From NCBI GenBank assembly GCA_964402995.1, contig CAYOEA010000004.1:62001-126000 (forward strand): a stretch of DNA of 64,000 nt. The letters run 5' to 3'. The notes beneath the pieces were generated by a model, which made no database searches, had not been told where the DNA came from, and saw only the letters and a program-made list of their open reading frames with translations. Positions 36,601 through 43,615 of this stretch are shown here, piece by piece (the first letter of the stretch is position 1; every line of letters starts with the position of its first letter). Made by a program: the position numbers and the translations under genes. Source of the stretch: GCA-2686295 sp964402995 (GTDB lineage: Archaea > Nanobdellota > Nanobdellia > Woesearchaeales > GCA-2686295).

Positions 36601-39351
36601 AGCGACTTCAACCAAAACATAAGCGGATGGAACACAAGCAAAGTAACAGACATGAGCAACATGTTCGAATATGCATACGACTTCAACCAAACACTAAACA
36701 ACTGGGATATAAGCAACGTAAAATACATGAATGAAATGTTTGAATATGCATACGACTTTAACCAACCACTAAACAACTGGAACACAAGCAAAGTAACAGA
36801 CATGGACTACATGTTTTATGAGGCAAACAAGTTCAACCAACCACTAAACAACTGGGACACAAGCAAAGTAACAAACATGGGCGATATGTTCGACGCTGCA
36901 TACGACTTCAACCAAAACATAAGTGGATGGGATACAAGCAACGTAACAGACATGAACTACATGTTTTATGAGGCAAACAACTTCAACCAAAACATAAACG
37001 GATGGAACACAAGTAACGTAACAGACATGACTGGTATGTTCGGATATGCAAGCAACTTTAACCAACCACTGAACAACTGGGACACAAGCAAAGTAACAAA
37101 CATGCCATACATGTTTACAAATGCCACTAGCTTCGACCAAGATATTAGTAATTGGAATGTATCAAGCGTGTCAACTGCAGATCAGATGTTTAAAGATGTA
37201 ACACTTTCAGTACTGCATTACTCTAATCTATTGATAAACTGGAATGAATTAAACTTACAAACATCAGTCACATTCGATGGTGGAAATTCAAAATTCAACC
37301 CTGATACTGCAGCAAATGCGAAAACTAACATGGACATTGCCTTTAGTTGGACAATCACCGATGGCGGTCCTGCAACTGCACCAACAATCAGTTTCGAAAA
37401 CCCTACAACCAATGAAGGATCATTCAGCCAAAGAACAATCACAGTTAATGTTAGTGCAATAAGTAATGAAGGAAGTATCGTAAATATCACCGCAAATTTA
37501 TTCAACAGCTCAGGAGATTTAATAGCAAGTAATACTTCAACAGATAATCCATTCTATTGGGTCATAACTAATTTAGATGATGAGAATCAAATATATTACT
37601 TAAACGCAACAACTATTGATAATCAAGAATTAATAAATAAAACAGAAACAAGAAATATTACTTTAACACCTTATGCCATATTAACAATTAGTTCAGTAAA
37701 AACAAGCAAAATAGGCACAACAAGCAGCACAATTATATGGGATACTGATGAAATAAGTAATAGTACAATTAATTATGGGACTACGACCAGTTTAGGAAGT
37801 GCAACCAATAACATCACAACTACGACCACACACCAAGTTAAACTTTCAAGTCTCGCAAATAACACATTATACTATTATAATGTAAGCAGTTGCAAAGATA
37901 ACGAATGTATAACTGAAGGACCATATACTTTCAAAACCGCAATACCTGCAAACTACAGCAGCATGAGTGGCAGTACAACCGAATTTAATAGCGAAGAAAA
38001 TATGAGTAGTGTTTGCCAATCAATAGTTGAAAATAGTGGTTTTGGAAAGATACAATGGAATGAATGTATTAATGCAAGTGCTGCGAATATTGATGATAAT
38101 ATTATAATCAGCAGAGGAAGTGTTTACATGAATACTGCTTCAATGCATAGTTCATTTAATTCATCTGCAAACTTAACAATGGTTGGATTAAATAACATAA
38201 AACAACCTGCAATTTACAAAGATGGAAGTCTTTGTTCTGATTGTGAAATAATAAACTGGAACCAAGCAACAGAAACACTAATCTTCAATGTGACAAGCTT
38301 TAGTAATTACACTGCAGCAGAAGCAAACCAATCGAAAATTGTCAACAACGGAACAACTAATTCAACATTCAGAATTTTAATGAAAACACAATACAACAAT
38401 TCAGGAACGTGGATAGATGAAGATGTAGTATACAACAGCAGCCACACATTAACAACATCCAATCAAATAAAACTAGACACTTTATGGAACCCTACAAATT
38501 ACGCTGCAAGTAGCTTAGATAATGGAAACGGAACATATAGGGTATGGGCTGCAATAACAGATCCAAATGGCAACATATTAAATAACACAAATGGAACACA
38601 AATACTAGCAACATATAACTTCATATACGAAATATCATCTGGAAATAATGCTCCAACAATTACAAATGTGCAAAGTTTAAGCAACCAAAATCCAACAGAA
38701 GGAACAATAAATAGTGTGAATATAAAATTCACAGTAAGCGATACAAATGGACATTCAGATTTAAATCATAGTGCTGCAAATGTAAGTTTCATTAAAGATG
38801 CAATTACTAGAACTGGAACTTGTTCAAATAATACAATTGATTCAACAACAACTAATTACAGTTGCTCAGTAAATATGAATTATTATGACTTACCAGGAAC
38901 ATGGACGATAAATGTTAGTGCAGAAGATAATTCGGCTGAAACAGTTTATGATGATGCAAGTAGTTTCACATATAACAGCCTGTATGCGTTTGAATTAACA
39001 AAAGATGACATTTCGTTTGCAAGTGCAACAGTAGGAATCAATAATATTAATGCTTCAGATGATCCTCAAGTATTAAGTAATACAGGAAATGGCGCATTCA
39101 CATATATCAATTTAACAAGTTATGAACTATCAAACGGAGTAGACACAATTGGTTCAGGAAACTTCACAATAAATGCAACAAATGATGCTAAAGGAATAAA
39201 TACAATTGGAACTATATTAATTCCAGATGCAAGTTTAACTGTTAGTGGAACACAAAACTTATTCTTATGGGTAGATATACCAAGTGGAATAAGTAGTGGT
39301 TCATATACAACAAACCAAACAACTCAATGGATAATTGAAGCATATAACTAA
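27607..39351 (+). CDS. Giant cell-surface protein with two subtilisin-like protease domains
   Basis: 3914 aa. Order of parts: short cytoplasmic N-terminus and signal anchor (about 32-52); an Asn/Glu/Thr-rich stalk with a 30-residue repeat (about 189-263); protease prodomain and S8 domain 1 (about 480-830; D near 587 in CILDTG, H in GHGTK near 619, S in GTSMS near 767); LamG-like domain (about 850-1028); MAM-like domain (about 1220-1395); S8 domain 2 with its own prodomain (about 1680-2070; D, H and GTSIS present); right-handed beta-helix (about 2090-2450); PKD-like region; 20 BspA-type 25-residue repeats (about 2707-3195); an FnIII-like domain (about 3357-3450); and a C-terminal module also found alone in the next gene. 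NxS/T sequons are very frequent, suiting AglB. Both triads look intact. Probably an S-layer-associated sheath or adhesin protease. Confidence 0.85.
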   Translation: MKKQTKQNGIENRTSDINSLNSHSNKKHKNMQLLFLVALVLILGLLTSIGFVELTGFASLDYKGTILVEEFNLSIKENYTEINLNRTNISGISINGEIIGQGRTKVILNINGSLFDVIDIDTNTSEGLNLITGYAIKKIKPRNPVIEIELNESTNETTDTNIEINSSQNISEEINESISENISIVIDEENNLTNNSSANIINETNNTIDENTSIIIEEENNLTNNTSADIINETNNTIDENTSIVINEENNLTNNTSADIINETSGENISIILEEEILNLENISQEIVLNETYENEKITEVISGCVETCNLEIINENISLIIILEGTEFKLNSIEYKILEENNAPIQIKVIDDIVLNKFYELNASEYFIDPDEDELIYDSSNIESINVSVKGEIIRFESNTPGEYELHLYATDGSMLTTSNRFNISVVAPEEYVEGYVEALELIKEKINARFMVKTKEGIELIQITNETSIGKIAPTTTNIKGKDKIKIIDKEKIKNKIKPSKRKQRTFINETTKDGNIIEIKQEVNNYKAVDLDETGLNNLIENKIIEEIIIDQEFAVLIEESKNITNATTVIAQGFNGKGQTICILDTGVNTSVLGVTNITGYNFIDNNDNFSDEHGHGTKVAYVSTRIANESKYVIAKVVSNNGIAYSSDIIAGLEYCEIQEANIISISLGAGRYEGYCDEDLVAQKINNLSNNGILTVVASGNDGYTNAVSSPACARESLAIGASTKTDEISTISNYNNATLLVAPGESINTKDQYGVDVIASGTSMSTPIVAGITAIISENKTINNTELKELLIHTGKVVEHSERYFSRVNAYNALTENITNNFTPGNLSFVNGSEIEFSPLATTIWVDDFSDGEWTNNWTLFTGTSNQVTVVSEELKIASYHNNWLYGGNTSWGNYTYTAKLKCDAVSSNYNCNIIFAYGGTTDFLQYGQRNDEMRIFTDSYSDLAASSSGHDIANDVWVWYKVVLSDDRILARHWNVSDSEPSTWDFNISTPSDKKTGAVGVVAHSLSASYFDDVTVTQEEVGEPYDANVTATKFNGSTTNFDSLTQDLNNNIVLEIADYGKIEWNDELNVSNQNYDSYVNITQNNISVAIGSLHSTHNSSANLSLYGLSYLDPTPYKDGSICTDCTRFSYNGSTMTFNASGFSSYTAVESVKTLEITDPITAIPESVEDGDNISILFNFLSDSVNVTTGITTNNVTINGEEATIIGSGLNPFENFTTFTSDLGDWASSGDTECSWARDVSGTGSGSTGPCSGSATCTVDAGYDNNMYSYVETSSNACDGATDHAYLTYTGIDLDNYSNTKISFAYNMYGAEMGQLNVQIDDGAGGWDTLWNISGNQGTSWYTKTINFSGYSSTRNIRFDYYRNGFTSFTGDVALDVLNISGSSEGQEVVYIPGVGWQVNVTVPSGLTGDQDLFVNATHNSVSVTDTESNAVSYGWDPLQDISTTPNTQGFGQNITIQASTAGSNGVSEVWVGITTPQGTETNYSMSNYTADTWTYNYTNYINGTYNYTIYANNTEGSNTTSSINNFSMNVNFTIEIKTLKDSYTNNDIINITDPPDFLTSLIEQVIEVNEKEEQTEIVEETTTNIDVKSGNRITGAAIAIETHIISKENTWTKIWDLIKSIFARSSITGLTILEIEQEPSVLNITINESILSILENSDKVDEELLNKIRTEGKARTIIKTPEGIKIIEIEERKTPQNKKEIQIQSKKEIETQKTKDEITKVKEKDIKDKIKESKKENRKFLNKTNKEGKLLEIKQETKEFKSIENIDLETLLTLIQDEKIESISLDQEFTLLIEESKNITRANEVITHGLGGSGQTICILDTGANSEVLGINITGYNFVNDNTNISDNHGHGTKITYVASRIANESNYIIAKVVSDNGTAHSSDIIAGLEYCEEQGANIISISLGAGQYNGYCDEDPVAQKINDLANNNETLTIIASGNDGHTNAVTSPACAREGLAVAASTKTDNVWINSNYNNATILLAPGENIETKDEIGNNVLVSGTSISAPIAASIIAIGLENKTLNTSEIKELAIQTGIVIEENARYFSRIDAPNFLNENITNNLSAENMITVNGSEENFTTLLSACGTLSTADTTYTLTQNISSNDCIAITASGVTLDCDGYTISSTPSYTSTIKITESDVSILNCNVVGGHAIDFSTGSYDGIVNNSNFSSATADVVYFSTTGGGERASFTNSIFNGTSTSGPTFRAENGFVDIVIDNCDFEASTARTFYMRYGSGLNSFTMTNSRLYQTGNGDVMQLEYFDYAIMDNVNVSTTGSGKGIYVTDRQWSGALTLNNVNVLAISDYALQVLALSINAANSSFESGGNVVALGAWSGGSFYNNSINSTDNNDILISMTRDQHTLWWNTFGETSALYVSDSIGSNNYYKSISGHNEGNYWYNIGGLDLVETGDADYGSGFQYSASGTDHPYNNANSGGKVTATNVVDQGPLIPGASGPNSEPNTPTVNIQSIGGTNATSEDLNCSATLIDNNSDDMNLTIVWYNNTNTYSTTALAGPYSDGTLFNNTISNSITNAGDNWSCAIIVDDGTNTSEWGYSENITILTPFISTWTTSLSGTSNSTQITLPLEASGNYNFAVNWGDSSSDNITEYNDSAVTHDYSSSSTYTVTITGTIEGWRFNNGGDKSKIIGLSQWGPLKLGNNTGYFYGAINLDINATDILNLEGTTNLYEAFRSADDLITVPSMNDWDTSEVTNMSGMFSYTNKFNQNISGWNTSKVTDMSNMFNRAYEFNHTLNNWDTSKVTNMSNMFNYMQYFNHELNNWDTSNVTDMSSMFKDISDFNQNISGWNTSKVTNMNSMFEYAVQFNQNLTNWDTSSVTNMKSMFEDASYFNGNLSGWNTSQVINMTRMFNDASNFNQNISEWDTSKVTDMNSMFEYANIFNQSLNSWNVSKVTDMSYMFGDASKFNQPLNNWDTSKVTNMDSMFRYAYDFNQSLTNWDTSNVIDMNSMFYEASSFNQNISGWNTSKVTDMSYMFGEASDFNQNISGWNTSKVTDMSNMFEYAYDFNQTLNNWDISNVKYMNEMFEYAYDFNQPLNNWNTSKVTDMDYMFYEANKFNQPLNNWDTSKVTNMGDMFDAAYDFNQNISGWDTSNVTDMNYMFYEANNFNQNINGWNTSNVTDMTGMFGYASNFNQPLNNWDTSKVTNMPYMFTNATSFDQDISNWNVSSVSTADQMFKDVTLSVLHYSNLLINWNELNLQTSVTFDGGNSKFNPDTAANAKTNMDIAFSWTITDGGPATAPTISFENPTTNEGSFSQRTITVNVSAISNEGSIVNITANLFNSSGDLIASNTSTDNPFYWVITNLDDENQIYYLNATTIDNQELINKTETRNITLTPYAILTISSVKTSKIGTTSSTIIWDTDEISNSTINYGTTTSLGSATNNITTTTTHQVKLSSLANNTLYYYNVSSCKDNECITEGPYTFKTAIPANYSSMSGSTTEFNSEENMSSVCQSIVENSGFGKIQWNECINASAANIDDNIIISRGSVYMNTASMHSSFNSSANLTMVGLNNIKQPAIYKDGSLCSDCEIINWNQATETLIFNVTSFSNYTAAEANQSKIVNNGTTNSTFRILMKTQYNNSGTWIDEDVVYNSSHTLTTSNQIKLDTLWNPTNYAASSLDNGNGTYRVWAAITDPNGNILNNTNGTQILATYNFIYEISSGNNAPTITNVQSLSNQNPTEGTINSVNIKFTVSDTNGHSDLNHSAANVSFIKDAITRTGTCSNNTIDSTTTNYSCSVNMNYYDLPGTWTINVSAEDNSAETVYDDASSFTYNSLYAFELTKDDISFASATVGINNINASDDPQVLSNTGNGAFTYINLTSYELSNGVDTIGSGNFTINATNDAKGINTIGTILIPDASLTVSGTQNLFLWVDIPSGISSGSYTTNQTTQWIIEAYN
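28171..28395 (+). repeat. 90-bp in-frame repeat in the stalk of the giant protease
   Basis: GAAAATAATTTAACCAA recurs at 28171, 28261 and 28351, an exact period of 90 bp (30 codons), encoding ENNLTNNTSA-type units rich in glycosylation sequons. Two full units and half of a third are visible. Such near-identical repeats can vary in number by slippage. Confidence 0.85.
35725..37194 (+). repeat. Twenty 75-bp repeats encoding BspA-like 25-residue units
   Basis: The protein pattern W-(N/D)-T-S-x-V-T-(D/N)-M-x-x-MF-x-x-A-x-x-FNQ repeats 20 times at 25 residues (75 bp). It matches the surface-protein repeat known from BspA-like/DUF285 proteins of bacteria and some archaea. Neighbouring units are highly similar at the DNA level (for example around 36541 and 36616), so copy number is likely to change by recombination. 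The repeats form an extended solenoid suited to adhesion. Confidence 0.88.
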
Positions 39352-39420
39352 AGCTTAAATTTTAACTAATTCTTCGTCAAAACAAGCCTATAGTTAATCA
39401 TAAGGTCAAAAAATGAAAAC

Positions 39421-39455
39421 ATTTAAATAGTCTAGTATACAAAAGTATATACTAG
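39421..39455 (+). promoter_or_regulatory. Promoter with inverted repeat before the stand-alone module gene
   Basis: ATTTAAATAG at 39421-39430 is a good TATA-like box. Directly after it lies an imperfect inverted repeat, CTAGTATAC-AAAA-GTATATACTAG (39432-39455), covering the expected transcription start. It could be an operator or the 5' hairpin of the mRNA. Confidence 0.5.
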
Positions 39456-39485
39456 AGTACATCATAATATAGCAGGTTGATTCAA

Positions 39486-40346
39486 ATGGAACTACAAAAA
39501 TTTAAATTATGGAGCATCGCTTTTGCAATGTTTATAGTCACTATAGGACTAATAATATTACCTAATACAAATCTTGCAATAGGTGCAAATAACGATCAAA
39601 ATAGCTTCAATGTGAGTCTTGTAATTAGCAATACAGGACCAAGTATAAGCGGAGTTGCAGCAGCATCAGGGACACCTTCAGAAGGTACAACTAGCGCACT
39701 ACACGTTTATTTCAACGTTACAGACGTTAATGGATATATAGATATAGATCCAACAGACTCAACTGCAAACGTTACTAACGGTGGAACAACTAGATCCAGC
39801 ACAGGATGCGTAGATTATGCAGCTTGGACTGGCGGAGATATTCGAGGAGTAGATTGTACAATCTTAATGGAGTATAACGATATACCTGGAGCAGTTTGGG
39901 ATATAAGTGTTACAGCACAAGATAGCAACCCTACAAGCGCAAATAGTGACGATGCAGCAACCATGACTTACGGAACTCTTTGGGCATTCACATTAACAGA
40001 AGCTTCAATAGGATTCTCATCAGAATCACCAGGAGCAACTAATGTTAACTCAACAGGAGATCCACAAACATTAAACAACACTGGAAATGGAGCATTCACA
40101 ACCATCAACTTAACAGGTTATGAACTATCAAACGGAGTAGATACAATAGGAGCAGGAAACTTCACAGTAAATGTAACAGATGCAAAAGGAGCGTCAGTAG
40201 ACGGAACAATTACAATTGCAGATGCAAGTCTAGCTAGAAGTGGAACTCAAGACCTATATGTATGGGTAGACATCCCATCAGGAATCAGCGACGGTACATA
40301 TCAAACAAACTCAACAACTCAGTGGGTAGTAGAAGCATATAACTAA
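39486..40346 (+). CDS. Secreted stand-alone copy of the giant protease C-terminal module
   Basis: 286 aa with signal peptide (LWSIAFAMFIVTIGLIILPN, then LAIGA) and two beta domains. Residues from about 50 align with the last 230 residues of the 3914-aa protein; shared blocks include NTGNGAFT, INLT-YELSNGVDTIG and VDIPSGIS, with an identical final EAYN. The DNA similarity continues past the stop (TAAAGCTTAA), showing a fairly recent duplication. ATG at 39486 is preferred over TTG at 39477 because AGGTTGA upstream then acts as SD. It probably binds or assembles with the same partner as the giant, for example as an S-layer or cap subunit; this is inference. Confidence 0.75.
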   Translation: MELQKFKLWSIAFAMFIVTIGLIILPNTNLAIGANNDQNSFNVSLVISNTGPSISGVAAASGTPSEGTTSALHVYFNVTDVNGYIDIDPTDSTANVTNGGTTRSSTGCVDYAAWTGGDIRGVDCTILMEYNDIPGAVWDISVTAQDSNPTSANSDDAATMTYGTLWAFTLTEASIGFSSESPGATNVNSTGDPQTLNNTGNGAFTTINLTGYELSNGVDTIGAGNFTVNVTDAKGASVDGTITIADASLARSGTQDLYVWVDIPSGISDGTYQTNSTTQWVVEAYN

Positions 40347-40406
40347 AGCTTAAGTGCTTAAAAGCTTAAATTGAAATAATTTATTTTTTTCTTCTTTTCT
40401 TTTTTC
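40347..40406 (+). terminator. T-rich terminator region after the stand-alone module gene
   Basis: Short inverted A/T repeats (AAGCTTAAGTGCTTAAAAGCTT) follow the stop and lead into two strong T-runs (TTTATTTTTTTCTTC, then TTTTCTTTTTT), the usual signal for archaeal transcription termination. The rest of the gap to glyS at 40496 shows nothing else. Confidence 0.5.
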
Positions 40407-40495
40407 ATTCTAAATTCTATCTTAAAAAAAAAACTAATAAGAATTAAATTAAAATATATGAAAATTATAAAAATAAATATAGAAATTAAAAAAAA

Positions 40496-41974
40496 TTAAT
40501 TTAGTAAAGATTTAAGTTTATCTTTTAACTCAGAAACTTTAACTCGTTCTTGTTCTTCAGTATCTCTATGCCTGATAGTAACTGTATCATCTTCTAAACC
40601 ATCAAAGTCAACTGTAACAACATAAGGTATACCTGCTTCTGAAGCTCTTAAATAACGCTTCCCAATTGATCCACGTTCATCATATTTAACCATGAAATCT
40701 TTGCTTAAGTCTTTGTATAACTTTTTTGCAGGAAGAGCTACAGCTTCTTTTTTAACAAGAGGATAAACTGCTACTTTGTAAGGTGCAATTTGGTTAGGAA
40801 CTCTGAATACAGATTTACCATCACCATCTTGTTTTTTATCATAGAAAAGATCAAGAATTGCAAAAGTTAATCTTCCAGTACCAAAAGCAATTTCTAAAAT
40901 ATGAGGTATCTTTTTATCGCCAGTTTCTTCATCTAAAACAGCAAAATTAGTTTTGGAATGTATACCATGCTGAGTTAAATCATAATCAGTTCTATCATGA
41001 ACACCACAAACTTCAGTCCAACCAAAAGAATTTAGATTAACTTCAATATCCCAAGCATCTTCAGCGTAAAAAGCCATATCTTTTGGAGAATGTTGAGTCA
41101 TACGCATTCTATCCAGTGGAATTCCAACACGTTTGAAAATTTCGAAAGTTAACCAAAGAGTATAAGCATAAGCTTTGTTTTTTAGAACTTTATTTTTCAT
41201 TGCATCTGCTAAAGACATAGGAATCACGTTTCCTTTTTTCTCTTGCTGCGACCATGGAAAGAAAGGAAGTGAATCTGCTTTAACTTCATCAAATTTAGGA
41301 TAATCCTTTTTTTGATGATCAAAAATAAATATTTGACCTTCAGCTTGAGTAAACTCTCTAGTTCGCAAAAGATGTTGCCGAGGACTAATTTCATTTCTGT
41401 AAGCATTACCAATTTGAAAGATTCCAAAAGGCAATTTCTTCCTATAAAAATCATGATATCTTAAGAATTCTAAATAAGTGGTAGTTGCAGTCTCAGGACG
41501 ATTATAAGCTTCAGTATCAAGTCCTAACTGAGTCTTCATCATAAGATTGTGTGCTTTAACAACCGCAGGCATTCTAGCTTTACAAGAAGGACATGCAACA
41601 ATATTATCAGTGAAGAATTTTTCAAAATCAGAAACCGCAGGAGTTCCAGCAAATTGTTCTTCAATTAAAGTTTCAGCTTTGAAAGAAGATTTACATTTAG
41701 CACAAGAAACCATGGGATCAGTAAAGAAAGTACCTAAGTGACCTGAAGCTTCCCAAACAGCGCTAGGCATAATAGTTGGACATTCAACTTCACCAAATTC
41801 ATGCTCATAGAAAACCGATCTAACAGTATTTTCAATATTATTTTTTAGAAGTTTCCCTAATGGAGCATAAGTATAAAATCCTGCTGAACCACCATAAATC
41901 TCAGGAGTAGGACCCCAAACAAAGCCCTTTTGCTGAGTGAATGAAATTAAGTCTTGTAAAAATTCTTTAGTCAT
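40496..41974 (-). CDS. glyS: Glycyl-tRNA synthetase, archaeal/eukaryal type
   Basis: Class IIa alpha2 GlyRS. The start FLQDLISFTQQKGFVWGP and the signature EIYGGSAGFYTYAPLG are characteristic. A zinc-type insertion has CAKC and CPSC (about 70-120), followed by motif 2 (FRNE-like YRNEISPRQHLLRTREF) and a C-terminal anticodon-binding domain from about 400 (APYKVAVYPLV). Two in-frame ATGs lie at 41980 and 41974; a TATA-like TTTTTTAAAT at 41996-42005 places a leaderless start near 41974. A longer frame to 42028 would overlap rfcL and is rejected. About 492 aa, shorter than some archaeal GlyRS. It follows rfcL by 38 nt. Confidence 0.92.
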   Translation of the reverse strand: MTKEFLQDLISFTQQKGFVWGPTPEIYGGSAGFYTYAPLGKLLKNNIENTVRSVFYEHEFGEVECPTIMPSAVWEASGHLGTFFTDPMVSCAKCKSSFKAETLIEEQFAGTPAVSDFEKFFTDNIVACPSCKARMPAVVKAHNLMMKTQLGLDTEAYNRPETATTTYLEFLRYHDFYRKKLPFGIFQIGNAYRNEISPRQHLLRTREFTQAEGQIFIFDHQKKDYPKFDEVKADSLPFFPWSQQEKKGNVIPMSLADAMKNKVLKNKAYAYTLWLTFEIFKRVGIPLDRMRMTQHSPKDMAFYAEDAWDIEVNLNSFGWTEVCGVHDRTDYDLTQHGIHSKTNFAVLDEETGDKKIPHILEIAFGTGRLTFAILDLFYDKKQDGDGKSVFRVPNQIAPYKVAVYPLVKKEAVALPAKKLYKDLSKDFMVKYDERGSIGKRYLRASEAGIPYVVTVDFDGLEDDTVTIRHRDTEEQERVKVSELKDKLKSLLN

Positions 41975-42012
41975 GTACATATAGAGAGAATATTCATTTA
42001 AAAAAGTTTGTC

Positions 42013-43203
42013 TTATTGTGAAAGCCAAGCAACTTCTTCAGAAGATAAATCAAGTTCATTAGTTAATTGATCTTTATTTGCTTTGAAATAAACCTTAAGA
42101 TAAGGAACATACTTGAAAGCTTGTTTTTTACTAAGATGGGATGCACCTGCTAGTTTTTCTGCAATAGCTTTCTTTTTAGCATTTTTATTATTATAAATCC
42201 ACATACTTAAAATTCTAGAATTCTGTTTGAAAGTTGGAAAGCCAGGATACTTTTCTTTTTTAGCAATTGCAACACCTGCTGAGAGAAGATTGTAACAATA
42301 AACATAGAAACGATAGTATTGCCACCGCCTAATTCTACCAAAAAACTTATCAGCTAAAGCCACATTAGCAAAGGCTTCCGCAAGGTCTGCGGGTTTAGTA
42401 TATTCTTTTCCAAGGTTTTCTTCAACCCATAAAAAGATAGTATCTAAATCTTCATTAACTTCATCAAAAGCATTCAGTGCTGTATCAGCGCTAGTTGTTT
42501 TGAAAACACGTAAAAGAGCATTAGTAATTTTCTCAGTGTGATCCCTACCATAAGCTAAAGCCAAATCATCAACAGTAAGAGCTCCCTTGTAAGAAAAAGA
42601 TTGAAGATCATTAATTGCTGCTCGAAGATCTCCTCCTGCAGAACGTGCAAGAGATGTAAGTGCTTCTTCTTCAACAATTAAACCTTCTGCTTGAATAACT
42701 TTTTTTAGATAAGTTACAATAGAAGGATAAGCTAAAGAGTGAAATTCTAATAATTGACATTTCTTTTTTATAGCCTTAAGACTTTTTTTGTAAACATCGT
42801 TAGCTACAAGAATAACTGGAAAAGTACTACCTGAAATAATTTTATTAATAGCTGCAGCGCCACCACGGTCTTTGTTTCCAGAAAGACCATCAATTTCATC
42901 AATAAGTACAATTTTCTTTTTGCCAAATAAAGACATTTGATTAATGGCTGCACCAACAAAAGAATTGATAGCATCAGCATTTCGAAGATCAGACGCATTA
43001 AGCTCTGCAACCTCATAATCACCATCAACAGACAGAGCATAAATCGCGGAAGTCTTACCAACGCCAGTTGGACCATGAACTAAAAGGGGAGCTGTTCCCT
43101 TCTTGTAATTCTCCACATAATCTTTAAGTTTTTTAGTCGCAGTATCTTGACCTTGAACATCTGCGAGAGTTTGTGGAGCATATTTATGAATCCATATAGA
43201 CAT
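42013..43203 (-). CDS. rfcL: Replication factor C large subunit
   Basis: AAA+ clamp-loader subunit that loads PCNA. It starts SIWIHKYAPQTLADVQGQ, with Walker A GPTGVGKTSAIY near residue 46, Walker B VLIDEIDGLSG near 97, and sensor/arginine elements through GGDLRAAINDLQSF near 190. The C-terminal collar helices end at 396 aa, so it is shorter than many archaeal RfcL (about 480) and I see no PIP-box-like tail. It was chosen as large rather than small subunit from the LLVHGPTGVGKT and NASDLRN patterns. The small subunit is not in the window. Confidence 0.88.
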   Translation of the reverse strand: MSIWIHKYAPQTLADVQGQDTATKKLKDYVENYKKGTAPLLVHGPTGVGKTSAIYALSVDGDYEVAELNASDLRNADAINSFVGAAINQMSLFGKKKIVLIDEIDGLSGNKDRGGAAAINKIISGSTFPVILVANDVYKKSLKAIKKKCQLLEFHSLAYPSIVTYLKKVIQAEGLIVEEEALTSLARSAGGDLRAAINDLQSFSYKGALTVDDLALAYGRDHTEKITNALLRVFKTTSADTALNAFDEVNEDLDTIFLWVEENLGKEYTKPADLAEAFANVALADKFFGRIRRWQYYRFYVYCYNLLSAGVAIAKKEKYPGFPTFKQNSRILSMWIYNNKNAKKKAIAEKLAGASHLSKKQAFKYVPYLKVYFKANKDQLTNELDLSSEEVAWLSQ

Positions 43204-43241
43204 AGAATTAAAGAGACAAGACTAGTTTTAAAAGTTAATGA

Positions 43242-43302
43242 TTATTTTTTGTGTATACAATTATCTTAATCTTTACAAGTAGGACAAGTTGCACGAATAA
43301 GC
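43242..43302 (-). repeat. Duplicate of the 3' end of the 56-residue zinc-type gene
   Basis: 61 bases that match 43361-43421 with two differences. The original segment is the last 19 codons plus TAA of the small gene at 43361-43531, so this is a detached second copy of a gene end, 119 bp away. The 58 bases between the copies (43303-43360) are visibly GC-richer and can form hairpins (GATTTCG/CGAAAATC, CGGG/CCCG). Confidence 0.85.
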
Positions 43303-43360
43303 ACCACGATTTCGCTCGCGGGTAACGAAAATCTCCCGTTGGTCAAATAAATAATAGAAA

Positions 43361-43531
43361 TTATTTTTTGTGTATACAATTATCTTGATCCTTACAAGTA
43401 GGACAAGTTGCACGAATAAGCTCGAATTCACTTACATCAAGCTTATTAGCGAGTATAAATTTATGAATTTTCTTAACATCTGAGCAAACCATAAAACAAT
43501 GATAGTGATTGAGCTTTTTATAATTAACCAT
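43361..43531 (-). CDS. 56-residue putative zinc-binding protein
   Basis: A short frame starting MVNYKKLNHYHCFMVCSDVK and ending ATCPTCKDQDNCIHKK. It has a C-x2-C (CPTC) with further Cys and His at the end (C-x6-C-x-H), plus C-x3-C near the start, enough for one zinc site. Lengthy Lys content suggests nucleic-acid contact. I do not recognise the family. Its 3' end is duplicated at 43242-43302, where two substitutions occur, both in the final stretch; the copy at 43361 carries the full frame. It lies between rfcL and the divergent YchF gene. Confidence 0.6.
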   Translation of the reverse strand: MVNYKKLNHYHCFMVCSDVKKIHKFILANKLDVSEFELIRATCPTCKDQDNCIHKK

Positions 43532-43582
43532 TAACAATATTTAAGTCAAAATTTTGTTTGAATAAAGCACATTATGAAAAGC

Positions 43583-43591
43583 TTTAAAATA
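43583..43591 (+). promoter_or_regulatory. TATA box of the YchF-like GTPase gene
   Basis: TTTAAAATA lies about 28 nt before the ATG at 43616, so the mRNA is probably leaderless at that ATG. An in-frame ATG at 43574 lies before this box and is therefore unlikely to be used. Confidence 0.55.
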
Positions 43592-43615
43592 TACTCATTC
43601 TTTTCAAACACTAAA

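Noticed and set aside
35725..37194. Diversity-generating retroelement target
   Set aside because: No reverse transcriptase, template repeat or A-specific mutation pattern is visible in the window.
41980..42028. N-terminal extension of glyS beginning upstream at 42028
   Set aside because: It would overlap rfcL and lies before the TATA-like box; GlyRS homology starts only after the ATGs at 41980/41974.
43303..43360. Unannotated tRNA or C/D RNA in the GC-richer spacer
   Set aside because: It folds into short hairpins but has no cloverleaf, T loop or C/D boxes; it is treated only as the spacer between duplicated gene ends.
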